Source: Seohaeicola zhoushanensis (lineage in GTDB: Bacteria; Pseudomonadota; Alphaproteobacteria; Rhodobacterales; Rhodobacteraceae). Taken from it: DNA of 64,000 nucleotides. The first letter of the stretch is position 1, and the number at the start of each line of letters is the position of its first letter. Both the position numbers and the translations under genes were made by a program. Below are positions 19,954-29,370 of the stretch, one piece after another. The stretch covers positions 289,771 through 353,770 of the forward strand of contig NZ_BNCJ01000001.1 in the NCBI RefSeq assembly GCF_014656415.1. Reading direction: 5' to 3'. Below the pieces are notes generated by a model. The model had not been told where the DNA came from and made no database searches. It saw only the letters and a list, made by a program, of their open reading frames with translations.

Positions 19954-20073
19954 CGTTTTCCGGCGCGGAAAACGTCCGCATTCCTGCGAGGAATTCGGGA
20001 TTGAGGCGACATGGGTCCGTGTGGCTCCGTTTTCCTCGCGGGAAAACGGAGCGAAATCCGCGACGGATTTCGC
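19954..20073. repeat. Cluster of four short palindromes between kinase and phosphatase genes
   Basis: Four perfect hairpins in 120 bases: a 9-bp stem with loop GCG (19954-19974), a 6-bp stem with loop GCG (19980-19994), a 12-bp stem with a 5-base loop (20024-20052) and a 10-bp stem with loop CGA (20051-20073). The first and third share the CGTTTTCC/GGAAAACG arm. They fill the whole gap between the two convergent genes and probably stop both transcripts, and they may be copies of a dispersed palindromic element. Confidence 0.65.
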
Positions 20074-20077
20074 CGCC

Positions 20078-20800
20078 CTAGAGGATGTCGACGACGATGA
20101 CCGAGATGTTGTCGCCGCCGCCGCCGGCGAGCGCGATGTGGATCAGCTCGTCGGAGACGGTTTCCAGCGGATAGCGGTCGAGCGCGCTCTGCAGGATGCG
20201 GAAGGTGGCGTATTTGGTCAGCCCGTCCGAACAGATCAGGAAGCGGTCGCCGGGCAGCGTTTCGCCGCGCACCTTGTCGAGTTCCAGTGTCTCGCCCACG
20301 CCCACCGCACGGGTGATCGCGTTGGAATGCGGGTGCTGTTCGGCCTCGTCCCAGGTCATCTTGCCGGCGGCGACGAATTCGGCCACCGCCGAATGGTCGG
20401 TTGTCAGCATTTCGATCCGGTGGTCGCGCAGGCGGTAGATCCGGCTGTCGCCGGCCCAGATGCCGGCGAAATGGCCGTTGGCCAGCATCAGCGCCGCCAC
20501 GGTGGCGCCGATCACCCCGCGGCCACGGTCTTCCGCTTCTGCCAGGATGATGCGGTGCGCCGCCTGGATCGCGTCGCGCAGGGCGTACATCCGTTCGGTC
20601 GGGTCGAGACCCAGCGGGATCGTGGCGATGCTGTCGGCGATCAGGCGGCTGGCATAATCGCCGGCCTCGTGCCCGCCCATTCCGTCGGAGACCACCCAGA
20701 TGTCATGGTCGGGTAGCGCCAGGATCGAATCTTCGTTCACCTTGCGCTTGAGGCCCACGTGGGTCTTGGCGTTGAAGCGGAACTGCCGCAAATCACTCAT
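20078..20800 (-). CDS. pppA: PP2C-family protein phosphatase (PppA/Stp type)
   Basis: A 240-residue soluble PP2C phosphatase. The metal-binding motifs are visible as E23-D24 (KVNEDS), D39-G40 in VVSDGMGGHEAG, SDGL in the second half, and GGGDNISVIVV near the C-terminus. It would dephosphorylate the threonine sites made by the convergent kinase and so turn T6SS assembly off. The gene overlaps tagF by 4 bases and is the last of the long T6SS array, matching the gene order in other PpkA/PppA-controlled systems. Confidence 0.9.
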   Translation of the reverse strand: MSDLRQFRFNAKTHVGLKRKVNEDSILALPDHDIWVVSDGMGGHEAGDYASRLIADSIATIPLGLDPTERMYALRDAIQAAHRIILAEAEDRGRGVIGATVAALMLANGHFAGIWAGDSRIYRLRDHRIEMLTTDHSAVAEFVAAGKMTWDEAEQHPHSNAITRAVGVGETLELDKVRGETLPGDRFLICSDGLTKYATFRILQSALDRYPLETVSDELIHIALAGGGGDNISVIVVDIL

Positions 20801-21483
20801 ATCGGTCGCGCCTCGCTCCAGACCGGGGCATTGAGGTGGAACAAGCCCTCGACGGTCGTTTCATCCGGCAGGCCCTCGCAGACCATTACCCTGGGAATAC
20901 CATTTACCACCGCGCTCCAGATGCTGGGCGCCTCGTAACGCTTGGCCAGCAGCGCGGCGGCCAGTTCCGGCAGCGGGCTGGCCGGTGCCGCCGGGGTCAG
21001 CACCAGGTTGCGTCCTGCGGCGCGCAATGGCGCGGCGCGACGGAACTCGGGCGCCGGGATCTCGGCCAGCCGTGTCTCGAGCATCTCACGCGTCATGCCG
21101 TCTTCGAGCGCGTCGAGCGCCAGGTCCTCGAGCCGCATGAACAGGGGTTCCTCGCTGAAATGGTCGAGCTGCGCCGGCCCCGGCGTCGTCACCACGGTTG
21201 CCAGCGTCAACGGAAAGCGGCGGCCGACCCGGTCGACCGAGGGCATCAGCACGCCGAGCATCTTGCTCGACCCGCCCAGGCCCGCCGAGAGGGAAAACCG
21301 CCAGATCGGCGCGGTCATGTAGTGGGCGTCCCAGTCGGCGCCCAATGCGCGCTGAGCGGTCAGCATCGCGGTCTGGATCCAAGTGTCCCAGGCGGTAACG
21401 AAACCGCCCGGCAGGTTGACCCGGAAGAAGTCACCCACCGAGGGCATCTTGCCGAAGGCTCCGAACCCGGCTGTCATGGTCAC
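20797..21483 (-). CDS. tagF: T6SS accessory protein TagF
   Basis: A 228-residue TagF (ImpM) protein. The family opening GAFGKMPSVGDFFRVNLP is present, followed by a WDTWIQ segment and a central GVLMPSVDRVGRRFPLT block that is typical of the fold. TagF proteins act as post-translational repressors of T6SS; in Agrobacterium a TagF-PppA fusion interferes with Fha. Here TagF and PppA are separate genes overlapping by 4 bases. It also overlaps tssM upstream by 4 bases. Confidence 0.88.
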   Translation of the reverse strand: MTMTAGFGAFGKMPSVGDFFRVNLPGGFVTAWDTWIQTAMLTAQRALGADWDAHYMTAPIWRFSLSAGLGGSSKMLGVLMPSVDRVGRRFPLTLATVVTTPGPAQLDHFSEEPLFMRLEDLALDALEDGMTREMLETRLAEIPAPEFRRAAPLRAAGRNLVLTPAAPASPLPELAAALLAKRYEAPSIWSAVVNGIPRVMVCEGLPDETTVEGLFHLNAPVWSEARPI

Positions 21484-24400
21484 ATCGACTTCGGGCAGCT
21501 GAACTTGGTCAGCGCCGGCAGGGCGAAGGGGTTCAGGACCGATCCGGACTGCATCTGGAAGATCGCGATGCGGCCGCCGACGTTGAAGATCACCCGCTTG
21601 CGGTCGGAGACGTTGGTGCGGCGCACCTCGGCCGCGTCCAGCAGCCGGAACCAGCCCCAGGGGCCGTCTCGCCGCAGCGTGCTTTCGGTGTTCCTCTCCT
21701 CGGGCAGGAAGCTGACGCGGGCAAAGCCCACGCCGCCCGGCCAGGTCACCGCCACCGGGTTCGGCTGGCCGCCGCGATGTTCGAAGGCGACCTGCTGGCC
21801 GTCGATCTCAAGCACCACGCCCTTGGCCTTGGGGTCCAGCGCCTCGGGCGTCATCTGGAAGCTGACCGAGGGGTTGGGCGCGCCGGTGGCGAAGAAGGCG
21901 TCCTTGATCTCGGCGGCGAACTGCAACTGTTCGAGCACCTGTTGCGAGATGCCCAGATCGACGTTGTTCACCGGCTTCCAGGTCCAGGGACGTGTCCGGG
22001 TATCGACATGGGGTAGAAGGTTGTCGTTGAAGAAACTGTCGATCAGCCCGGTCGGCCCGAAGAGCTTGGCGAAGTCGCCCATGGCCACGTCGGCGCCGGC
22101 GCGGCGGTTGAACGGATAGCGGTTGTTCAGCACCTGCTCGCAGAAGGGCAGCACCGAGGACTGCCACTTGGCGTTGATCGAGGCGCGCGTGGTTTCGCCC
22201 GCGGCCCCGGTCGAGCCGGTGGTGATCTGCGATGCCCAGCGCTGCAGCGGTCCGTCGAACCGGCCCGCCGCCTGCTGGAAGTTGGCAATCGCCTCACCGC
22301 TTTCGCCGCCGCTGGTGACGCCGCTGAAGCTCATCTTGTTGAGCGCCTGGTAGACCTCGGTCAGCACGACCATAAGCTGGTCGAGCTGCGAGGGCTGGCC
22401 TTCGGGGCGCGCGACGAGTTCCTGCAGCCAAGCGAAGCGTTCCTCGACATAGGCGCCCGGCTGCTTGGGCGGCTCGCCGTTGGAGTTGATCGCCGCCGTG
22501 GTCAGCGCCTCGAAGATGATGAGGCCCTGCACCGACAGGTTGGAGCGGGTTTCGACCCCGACCAGGCGGTTGGTCGCATCGGCCACCGCGCCGTTGGGCA
22601 GCACCGAGCGGTTTTCGGTCAACCGCGTCTCGCGCGCCACTTCGGTCAGGATGTTGACGATGGGCGAGGTGGGCCCCGACAGCACGTTGGTCACTTCGAC
22701 CGCGTGACTCACGCTTTCCATCGGGATGATGTCTAGATCGCCGAGGATGCCGTCATAGCGCGAGATGTAGTCGTTGTAGTAGAGGTCGAGCACGTCGCGG
22801 GCCAGCGCCAGCATGGCCTGTTCGCTTTGCAGCGCCTCGCCCCTTGCGCCCAGCACCCAGGATTCGTTCTGCACCCGCTCCGAGACGCTGACCGCCTCGG
22901 GCAGGAAGACCTCGTTGAAGCCCTTGTAGGTGAAGATCCCCTCGACGCCTTCGTTCAGCGGCTTGCCGGAAGAGCGCACCATCGCCCGCGCGACGTTCGG
23001 GCCGCCAGCGTCGGTGATCCGCCATTTCGGCAGGGCGGTGGCCTTGGTGCTGTTGATGATGCCGTTGTAGACGCGCTGCGCCAGCGGCAGCTCGGTCAGG
23101 ATGCCGCGCACCTGTTCGACCAGCGGGCCGTTCAGGGCGATCTCTTCCATCGGTTGCGACAGCAGCGCCTTGAGGTGCAGCGACAGGTCGCCGCGCAGTT
23201 CCTCGCGCACCACGCCGGGATAGGCGACGGCCCAGTCGGCCTCCATGAACTCGGTCACCATCTCGGGGTTCATCGGCCCCTGCAGGCCGAGCATGAGGTA
23301 GATCTTGAGCGCCTCGTAGAGCTGCTCGTGGTTGTTCATGTTGCCGGTCATCTGCTCTTCGAGACGCAGCAGGAGCCGGGGCAGGAACCGCTTGTTCAGC
23401 GCCGAGCGATAGGTCTGCGCGGCCTGGGTACCGATCACTTCGCCCTGGTAGAGGCCGTAACGTACCCGTCCTTCCGGTTCGGGTTCGTCCAGCACCGGGT
23501 TGCCCGGCAGGTCGCGCAGTTGGTTCAGCGCCACGACGACGGGGGGCAGGTCGGTGTCGCCGACCGGGCTGGGCGGCAGCAGGCCGGCGGCCTCCTGGTA
23601 GGCGGTCGCCTTGGCCTCGGCCGCGCCGATCAGCTCGGTATTGCCGAGATAGCTGCGCACCCAGAGTGCGCCCATGCCGAGCGCGATCAGGACGGTTGCG
23701 GCGATGGCGGCGCGCTGGGTCCAGCGATAGCGGCGTTCCACCTTGTCGTCAGCTGAGACGAGACCGGCCTCGTTGAAGATCACCTTCTCGAACAGCCGGG
23801 TGAGGAAGAAGGACCGCCCGGTGCCGTGGCCGGTGCCGATGGCCTGCCGTCCGATGCCGAAGGTCTGGGCCATGCCCAGCATCAGCCGGTCGATAGGCGT
23901 GCCTTCCTGCGTGCCGGAAGTGAAGTAGATCCCGCGCAGCATATGGCGGTTTTCAAAGCGGTTGTCCTGGAACACCTCGTTCAGGAAATCGCGCGCGACT
24001 TGGCGCACCGAGGCGACCTGGCTGGGGAAGCCGGCGATCAGCGCGCGGCGCTGGTGGTCGGTCTCGCGCTGCATCTTCTCGAGCGACTGAGCGTTCAGCT
24101 GCCCCAGCAGCGCGCCGAATTCCTCGTCGAAGGCAGCAACCGGCGAGGCCTCGCCCTTGGTCTTCTCCAGCGGCAGGGTAAAGCCCCAGACCTGTTCACG
24201 CTCTTCCTTTCCGAGATCGTCGAAATACTCGGTAAAGCCGGCGATCAGGTCGGCCTTGGTGAAGAGCACATAGACCGGGAAGCGCACGCCGAGCTTTTCG
24301 CGCAGCTCGTTCAGGCGGCGGCGGACGGCGGCGGCATGGGCCTTCTGTGTCATCTCGTCCTGCAGCGACAGGTCCGAGAGCGAGATGGCGATCATCGCGC

Positions 24401-25049
24401 CATTGATCGGCTGGCGCTTGCGATACTTCTTGAGCAGCCCGAGGAAGCCGAGCCAGGCGGCGTTATCGGCGTCGGCGTCGCTTTCCTGCGTGGTATAGCG
24501 GCCCGCGGTGTCGATCAGCACCGCCTCGTTGGTGAACCACCAGTCGCAGTTGCGGGTGCCGCCGATGCCGCCGATGGCCTCTTTGCCCAGCTTGTCGGCC
24601 AGCGGGAACTGCAGCCCCGAATTGACGATGGCCGTGGTCTTGCCCGCGCCCGGCGGGCCGATCATCACGTACCACGGCAGTTCGTTCAGGTGCTTCTTGC
24701 CGTTCTTCGATTTCTTCAACTCGGCAATGGCCAGCTTGAACTTGGACCGCAGCTCGCCGATCTCTTCCGAGATGACATCGTCATCAGAGGTCTCGGTGGC
24801 CTCGACGATCTCTTCGGTCATCTTGCGGTTCTTGCGCCAGCGCAGCCAGAGCACCAGCAGCATGATGAGCAGGAAGATCAGCCAGACAATGCAGATCGTG
24901 ACGATGCGCGCGATCAAGCCGGCGAAGGGATGCCATTCGTCGCTGCCGATCAGCGGCCCGAGGAACCAGACGGCAAGCGACAGCGCCAATGCGACGAAGG
25001 TCAGCGCGAAATAGATCGACCGGAACCCCCGGATTACCCAGCGGATCAT
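21480..25049 (-). CDS. tssM: T6SS membrane complex protein TssM (IcmF)
   Basis: A 1,189-residue inner-membrane protein forming the trans-envelope channel with TssL. Two membrane helices lie at about 12-34 and 45-70, and a third near residue 450. The cytoplasmic domain carries an intact Walker A GPPGAGKT at 131-138 and a DTAG motif at 180-183, so ATP/GTP binding as in the Agrobacterium protein is plausible. The long periplasmic part ends with the IcmF C-terminal domain. Length is normal. It overlaps tssL and tagF by 4 bases each. There is no visible TssJ for its periplasmic tip. Confidence 0.95.
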   Translation of the reverse strand: MIRWVIRGFRSIYFALTFVALALSLAVWFLGPLIGSDEWHPFAGLIARIVTICIVWLIFLLIMLLVLWLRWRKNRKMTEEIVEATETSDDDVISEEIGELRSKFKLAIAELKKSKNGKKHLNELPWYVMIGPPGAGKTTAIVNSGLQFPLADKLGKEAIGGIGGTRNCDWWFTNEAVLIDTAGRYTTQESDADADNAAWLGFLGLLKKYRKRQPINGAMIAISLSDLSLQDEMTQKAHAAAVRRRLNELREKLGVRFPVYVLFTKADLIAGFTEYFDDLGKEEREQVWGFTLPLEKTKGEASPVAAFDEEFGALLGQLNAQSLEKMQRETDHQRRALIAGFPSQVASVRQVARDFLNEVFQDNRFENRHMLRGIYFTSGTQEGTPIDRLMLGMAQTFGIGRQAIGTGHGTGRSFFLTRLFEKVIFNEAGLVSADDKVERRYRWTQRAAIAATVLIALGMGALWVRSYLGNTELIGAAEAKATAYQEAAGLLPPSPVGDTDLPPVVVALNQLRDLPGNPVLDEPEPEGRVRYGLYQGEVIGTQAAQTYRSALNKRFLPRLLLRLEEQMTGNMNNHEQLYEALKIYLMLGLQGPMNPEMVTEFMEADWAVAYPGVVREELRGDLSLHLKALLSQPMEEIALNGPLVEQVRGILTELPLAQRVYNGIINSTKATALPKWRITDAGGPNVARAMVRSSGKPLNEGVEGIFTYKGFNEVFLPEAVSVSERVQNESWVLGARGEALQSEQAMLALARDVLDLYYNDYISRYDGILGDLDIIPMESVSHAVEVTNVLSGPTSPIVNILTEVARETRLTENRSVLPNGAVADATNRLVGVETRSNLSVQGLIIFEALTTAAINSNGEPPKQPGAYVEERFAWLQELVARPEGQPSQLDQLMVVLTEVYQALNKMSFSGVTSGGESGEAIANFQQAAGRFDGPLQRWASQITTGSTGAAGETTRASINAKWQSSVLPFCEQVLNNRYPFNRRAGADVAMGDFAKLFGPTGLIDSFFNDNLLPHVDTRTRPWTWKPVNNVDLGISQQVLEQLQFAAEIKDAFFATGAPNPSVSFQMTPEALDPKAKGVVLEIDGQQVAFEHRGGQPNPVAVTWPGGVGFARVSFLPEERNTESTLRRDGPWGWFRLLDAAEVRRTNVSDRKRVIFNVGGRIAIFQMQSGSVLNPFALPALTKFSCPKSM

Positions 25050-26470
25050 TCGCTGACCTCCCGCACCAACACCACTTCAATGCGCCGGTTCTTGGCCCGG
25101 CCTTCCTTCGTCTTGTTATCGGCGATCGGTTCCTTGTCGGCCCGACCCTCGGCGGTGAGCCGCGAGGGGTCGTCAAAGACCTCGGCGATTCCCGCCATCA
25201 CCGATTTCGCCCGAGCGAGCGATAGGTGCATGTTGGACGGGAAGCGCGACGACTTGATTGGCACGTTGTCGGAGTGGCCGACGATGATCACCGCGCCCTT
25301 CTCGTCGTTCAGAGCCTCGGCCAGGCGGTGGATCGGGTCGACGAAACGCGGTTCGAGCTGGTCGGAGCCCGAGCCGAACATGCCCGAGCCCTCGATGCGG
25401 ATCACCAGCGTGTTCACGCGCGGGAAGACTTCGATCAGGCCCTCCTCGATTTCCTGCTTGAGGAAGCCCTCGACCTTCTTCTGCTGGTCCAGCGCGGTGG
25501 GCGCGGGTGGCGGAGGCGGCGGCGGCGGCGCGCGGCGCAGGAGTTGCGCGACGGGGCCGGTGTCGATGATCGAGAGCTGCCCGATGACCCGCTCGGTCGA
25601 GCGGGACAGCAGCCAGGACAGGCCCATGAACTGCGCGGTGAGCAGGAAGGCGGTGACGCCCATGGTGATCCACAGCAGCCGCCAGGCGGAAAGCGCCTTG
25701 AACGGCTTCATGATCCCCTGCCAGCGCGGGGAAAGGTCGTGTTCCAGCGGTCCGCGCTGCGCGCGGATGATCCGGGCCAGCGCGGCACGGATCTGGGTGT
25801 GTTTCTCGAGCCCGTTCTGTTCCACCCGCAGGCGGCCCTCGAAGCCCAGCGACATGCACATGTAGAGGAATTCGAGCATGTCGATATTGGCGCCCGGCTC
25901 TTTCTCGAGCCGCGCCAGCAGGTCGTAGAAGCGGTCGCCGCCCACCGTCTCGCGGTGGAACGTGCCGACCATGGATTGCAGGCCCCAGGAGGATTGCCCG
26001 CCCCAGGGGGTGTTCAGCACCACGTCGTCGAGCGTCGCGCAAAGCGCGTAGCGGGCGACCTTGACGGTCTGCGCCGGGATACCGGCCTGCAGCGCTCGGT
26101 TCTCGAACTCGCGCACCTCGCTCACCACGCTGTGGCGCAGCTTGTCGGGGTCCATGTGCTGGGCCCGGTTGCGGATGCGGCTGATCAGCGAGAAGAGCGT
26201 GCTGGCGCAGGCGATCAGGGAGTTCATGCCCGTCATCGCCATCTTGGCATTGGGCGCCGCGCGCGCGGCGTCGCGCCGGGGCGCCGAGGACTGCGGCACA
26301 CCGAAGGCATCGAGCCCGCCACCGCCGCCCTGTACGGGCACGTCCAGCGGATCGACGGCGCGCGGCTGTGGCGCGGCCATACCGCCGGCCGAGCGCCGCC
26401 CGCCCGGATTGGGGCGGATCACCGTCTTGTCGGTGTCATCGGGTTCTGCAAACGGGTCTTCGTCAGACAT
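25046..26470 (-). CDS. tssL: T6SS membrane complex protein TssL with OmpA domain
   Basis: A 474-residue protein. The cytoplasmic DotU domain (about 75-270) precedes a single membrane helix (about 285-305). A periplasmic OmpA-like domain (about 345-474) has VGHSDNVPIKSSRFPSN and RAKNRRIEVV, giving a peptidoglycan anchor. The N-terminal tail has a DKTVIRP motif at residues 14-20; T16 is the likely counterpart of the threonine phosphorylated by PpkA and read by the Fha protein in Agrobacterium. A short Pro-rich stretch (APPPPPPPP) follows the membrane helix. It overlaps tssM by 4 bases. Confidence 0.94.
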   Translation of the reverse strand: MSDEDPFAEPDDTDKTVIRPNPGGRRSAGGMAAPQPRAVDPLDVPVQGGGGGLDAFGVPQSSAPRRDAARAAPNAKMAMTGMNSLIACASTLFSLISRIRNRAQHMDPDKLRHSVVSEVREFENRALQAGIPAQTVKVARYALCATLDDVVLNTPWGGQSSWGLQSMVGTFHRETVGGDRFYDLLARLEKEPGANIDMLEFLYMCMSLGFEGRLRVEQNGLEKHTQIRAALARIIRAQRGPLEHDLSPRWQGIMKPFKALSAWRLLWITMGVTAFLLTAQFMGLSWLLSRSTERVIGQLSIIDTGPVAQLLRRAPPPPPPPPAPTALDQQKKVEGFLKQEIEEGLIEVFPRVNTLVIRIEGSGMFGSGSDQLEPRFVDPIHRLAEALNDEKGAVIIVGHSDNVPIKSSRFPSNMHLSLARAKSVMAGIAEVFDDPSRLTAEGRADKEPIADNKTKEGRAKNRRIEVVLVREVSE

Positions 26471-26487
26471 GTTTCGTCCCCTTCAGA

Positions 26488-27828
26488 TCACGCATTGCGG
26501 ATCGCCCAAAGCTCCATCTTCAGACCCGGATACTGGCCCGAAACGTGCACGGCGATACCGCCCGAAGTGGTCATCTTGCCCCAATAGGGGCTGGCCGCCT
26601 CGAGTTCGAAATAGACTACGCCCGAATGATAGGGGATCTGGCGCGGCGCCACTGGCAACGGCCGGATGGTGATGCCGGGCAGGGCCGAGTTGACCAGCTG
26701 GCGGATCTCTTCCACCGGGCCGATCTTGGCCTGGCCGGCAAAGTGGCGGCGCACGTCCTCGGCCGGGATATCGGCGCTGACGGCGAGCACGAAACCGGCA
26801 TTGCCGAGCAGCTTGCGGTCGGCGATGACCCCGACGCTGATGCCGTATTTGCGCGGCTCGAGCGCGATCGGGATGGCGGTCTGTTCCAGCACCGAGCTGA
26901 GATACTGGCGCAGCGTGCGGATCACCGGCGTGAAGGTCGCGGTGAGGTTGTCATGGGTATAGGCCGGAAAGCGCGGCGGCTCCTTGTCGGCGCTCATGAA
27001 GACCGAAAGCTCGCCCGCCAGCGAGACAAAGGTGCGGTAGAGGTCTTCGGGGTGCAGGTTCTCGATCTGGCTGAGGTGACGGACCAGCGGCAGGGTGCGG
27101 TTGACGACGCCGAGCAGGAGGAAGTCGGAGATTTCCGCCGCCCCGCGCGATCCCGCCCCTTCCGAGAGCCGGCCAGCCAGTGCCGTCATGCGGTGCGAGA
27201 GCAGGCCTTCCAGCTCGCGCAGGAAGCCGCTGAGCGGGTTGGCCGCGCGCACGTCCACCGCCGAGGGGATAAACGACTGGTCGAGGATGATCGACTTGTC
27301 GGGCCGCACCTCGATGATGCGGGCAATCGGGATCGCCAGCTTGTCGGCCAGGTCGTCGACCGCCAGCGCGAACTGAAGCCGCAGCTTGCCGACGCCGATG
27401 GTCACCGGCTTGCGCTGCTGACCCATGGTGTCGGTAACTTCTAGCTCGGACGGGCGCAGGCGGCTGGCCGACATCTCGGCACCGGAGAGGTCGACCTCGG
27501 CCGCGCCCTGGCGGCGCTGCGGCACGGTGAGGAGCACGACGCAATCCTTGATCGTCGTCGGCACTTCCAGCGCCGGCGGGTGGTCCTCGGTCATCGGTAC
27601 GCGGAAGACGGTGCCGTCATGGGTCAGCCCGGCGATGCTCTTGAGGGCGAACTGGCCGACCTTGAGAACCTCGTCGTCGATTTCAAGCTGGCTCACACCC
27701 CAGGCATAGGGCCGCACGCGCCGTGCCAGCCCGCCGACCATCGCTTCCATATAGCGATCGGCCTGCTGGAAATGATGCGGCTGCAAGAACAGACCTTCGG
27801 TCCAAAGCACCTTGCTGTCCCAGGACAC
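26488..27828 (-). CDS. tssK: T6SS baseplate protein TssK
   Basis: A 446-residue TssK (ImpJ), the trimeric adaptor that connects the baseplate wedges to the membrane complex. The N-terminus has the family signature VLWTEGLFLQPHHFQQADRY and the remaining sequence follows the usual shell, stalk and head order without gaps. It lies 17 bases upstream of tssL and 25 bases downstream of tagH, in the same order as rhizobial impI-impJ-impK. Cytoplasmic. Confidence 0.95.
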   Translation of the reverse strand: MSWDSKVLWTEGLFLQPHHFQQADRYMEAMVGGLARRVRPYAWGVSQLEIDDEVLKVGQFALKSIAGLTHDGTVFRVPMTEDHPPALEVPTTIKDCVVLLTVPQRRQGAAEVDLSGAEMSASRLRPSELEVTDTMGQQRKPVTIGVGKLRLQFALAVDDLADKLAIPIARIIEVRPDKSIILDQSFIPSAVDVRAANPLSGFLRELEGLLSHRMTALAGRLSEGAGSRGAAEISDFLLLGVVNRTLPLVRHLSQIENLHPEDLYRTFVSLAGELSVFMSADKEPPRFPAYTHDNLTATFTPVIRTLRQYLSSVLEQTAIPIALEPRKYGISVGVIADRKLLGNAGFVLAVSADIPAEDVRRHFAGQAKIGPVEEIRQLVNSALPGITIRPLPVAPRQIPYHSGVVYFELEAASPYWGKMTTSGGIAVHVSGQYPGLKMELWAIRNA

Positions 27829-27853
27829 GTGGTTCTCCCTATCTTAACGGGCC

Positions 27854-29359
27854 TTATTGCTTCAGCTTGTCGAGCTGATCCTTGTAGGCCCGGGCAAATT
27901 CTCGGCTGAACAGGTCGTGGAAATCATTCTCGGCCTGATCGGATACTTCGGCATAGATCTTTTCGTAAACTTCCCAATAACGGGCCTTCTTGCCCTTCAG
28001 CAGGCTGCCGAAGGCGCCCGAGACCTCGATCTGGCCTTCGAGCACCTTGGGGTCGAGCCGCTTGAGCACGCCTTTCAGCGCCGCCTCCATTCCCGTCACC
28101 ATGGCGATTTCATGCGCCTTGATGTCCTGCAGGGCCTGCTCGGCCGCGCTCTCGGGGCTGAGGTAGCCGCGGGTGGCGGGCTTGATCATCGCCTCGACGG
28201 CCTGTTCCGGGCTGATCGAGAATTTCAGCGGGTTGTTGCCCCCGGCGGAAATCATCGTCTGCTCGATGCGGAACTCGGACTTGATCGAGGTCCGGGTCAT
28301 CAGGATCTCGCGCAGGCCGGTGACGAGCATCCGCATCACCCGGCCCATGCGGGCGAGCGTATTGGCATGATCGGCGGGATCGAGCGCGAGGTCTTCAGCG
28401 CCGGCACCCTTGAGGAAGGCCTGGATCAGCTCGGCGTTGCCGGCGCTGTCGGCCACGGGGGCGGGCGTCGGCGTTGCAACAGGGGCAGGTTGCGCCGGGC
28501 GGGCCGGCGGCGCGGTGGTTTCGAAATCGGGGTCTTCGTCGGCTTCGGGCGGCGGCGTGGTGGCCACCGGAGGAACCGTCGGAGGCGTGCGCCGCGGCGG
28601 AGTCGGGACCACCGGGGGCGGACTGGGCGGCGGTGGCGCAACGGGCGGCGGTTCGGGCGTGCCGGTGCCTTCGAGCAGGTCGTCCCAGTCGTCGGGGATG
28701 ATGCTTTGCCCGCCGCCTGACTGCGGGCGATAGCTGTCGTGGATCCCGGCGCTGTGCGAGGGCAGGCTGGCCCCGGTCCCCTCGCGCCCGTCGCTGGGCT
28801 TGTGGAAGAACGGGTCTTCGTCCTCGCCCATCGGCGGCAGCAAGTCGTCGATGGGATCGACCGGGTTGAACTGGCTGGGGCCGGTCGGTTTGCTCTCGGG
28901 GCCGAGCAGGTCGTCGAGGAAGTCGCCGCCGGGGCCGGGCGCGTCGAGCAGGTCGAGCGGATCGGGCGCGCGGCTGGCGTCGCCATGCGAGATGCCGCCC
29001 ATCGCACTGGGCGGGGCGATCAGGTCGTCGAAGTCGGGCACCTCGCTGCTGATCTGCACCACCAGCTCGTAGCTGCCGAGGCCGAGCACGTCGCCATTGT
29101 TGAGCGGCGTCGGCGTGCGGCCGAGGGGGATCTTGGAGTAGTTGAGGAAGGTGCCGTTGGTCGACAGGTCGACCACCACGACATTGCCGTTGTGATCCTC
29201 GATCACGAAATGGTTCTTCGACAGCAGCCGGTCGGGGTCGGGCAGAACCATATCATTCGCGGGGCCACGCCCCACGGTCAGGCTACCGCCCTGCATGGTG
29301 ACAGGCCGGGCGTTTCCGGGAACTGTCCCGGAACTCTGGAACTTCAGCGTGACCGTCAT
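27854..29359 (-). CDS. tagH: T6SS FHA-domain protein TagH (Fha/ImpI)
   Basis: A 501-residue protein with an N-terminal FHA domain (about 20-105; GRGPANDMVLPD, SKNHFVI and LSTNGTFLN), which binds phosphothreonine. A long acidic, Pro-rich linker (about 110-310) and a C-terminal T6SS-FHA domain (about 315-501) follow. The linker has five short motifs of the type D-D/L-L-L: DDLIAPP, DLLDAPG, DDLLGPE, DDLLPPM and DDLLEGT. These resemble the repeats of the giant sheath fusion encoded in the same array. The expected partner is phosphorylated TssL. Confidence 0.92.
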   Translation of the reverse strand: MTVTLKFQSSGTVPGNARPVTMQGGSLTVGRGPANDMVLPDPDRLLSKNHFVIEDHNGNVVVVDLSTNGTFLNYSKIPLGRTPTPLNNGDVLGLGSYELVVQISSEVPDFDDLIAPPSAMGGISHGDASRAPDPLDLLDAPGPGGDFLDDLLGPESKPTGPSQFNPVDPIDDLLPPMGEDEDPFFHKPSDGREGTGASLPSHSAGIHDSYRPQSGGGQSIIPDDWDDLLEGTGTPEPPPVAPPPPSPPPVVPTPPRRTPPTVPPVATTPPPEADEDPDFETTAPPARPAQPAPVATPTPAPVADSAGNAELIQAFLKGAGAEDLALDPADHANTLARMGRVMRMLVTGLREILMTRTSIKSEFRIEQTMISAGGNNPLKFSISPEQAVEAMIKPATRGYLSPESAAEQALQDIKAHEIAMVTGMEAALKGVLKRLDPKVLEGQIEVSGAFGSLLKGKKARYWEVYEKIYAEVSDQAENDFHDLFSREFARAYKDQLDKLKQ

Positions 29360-29370
29360 GCCTTGGTTGC

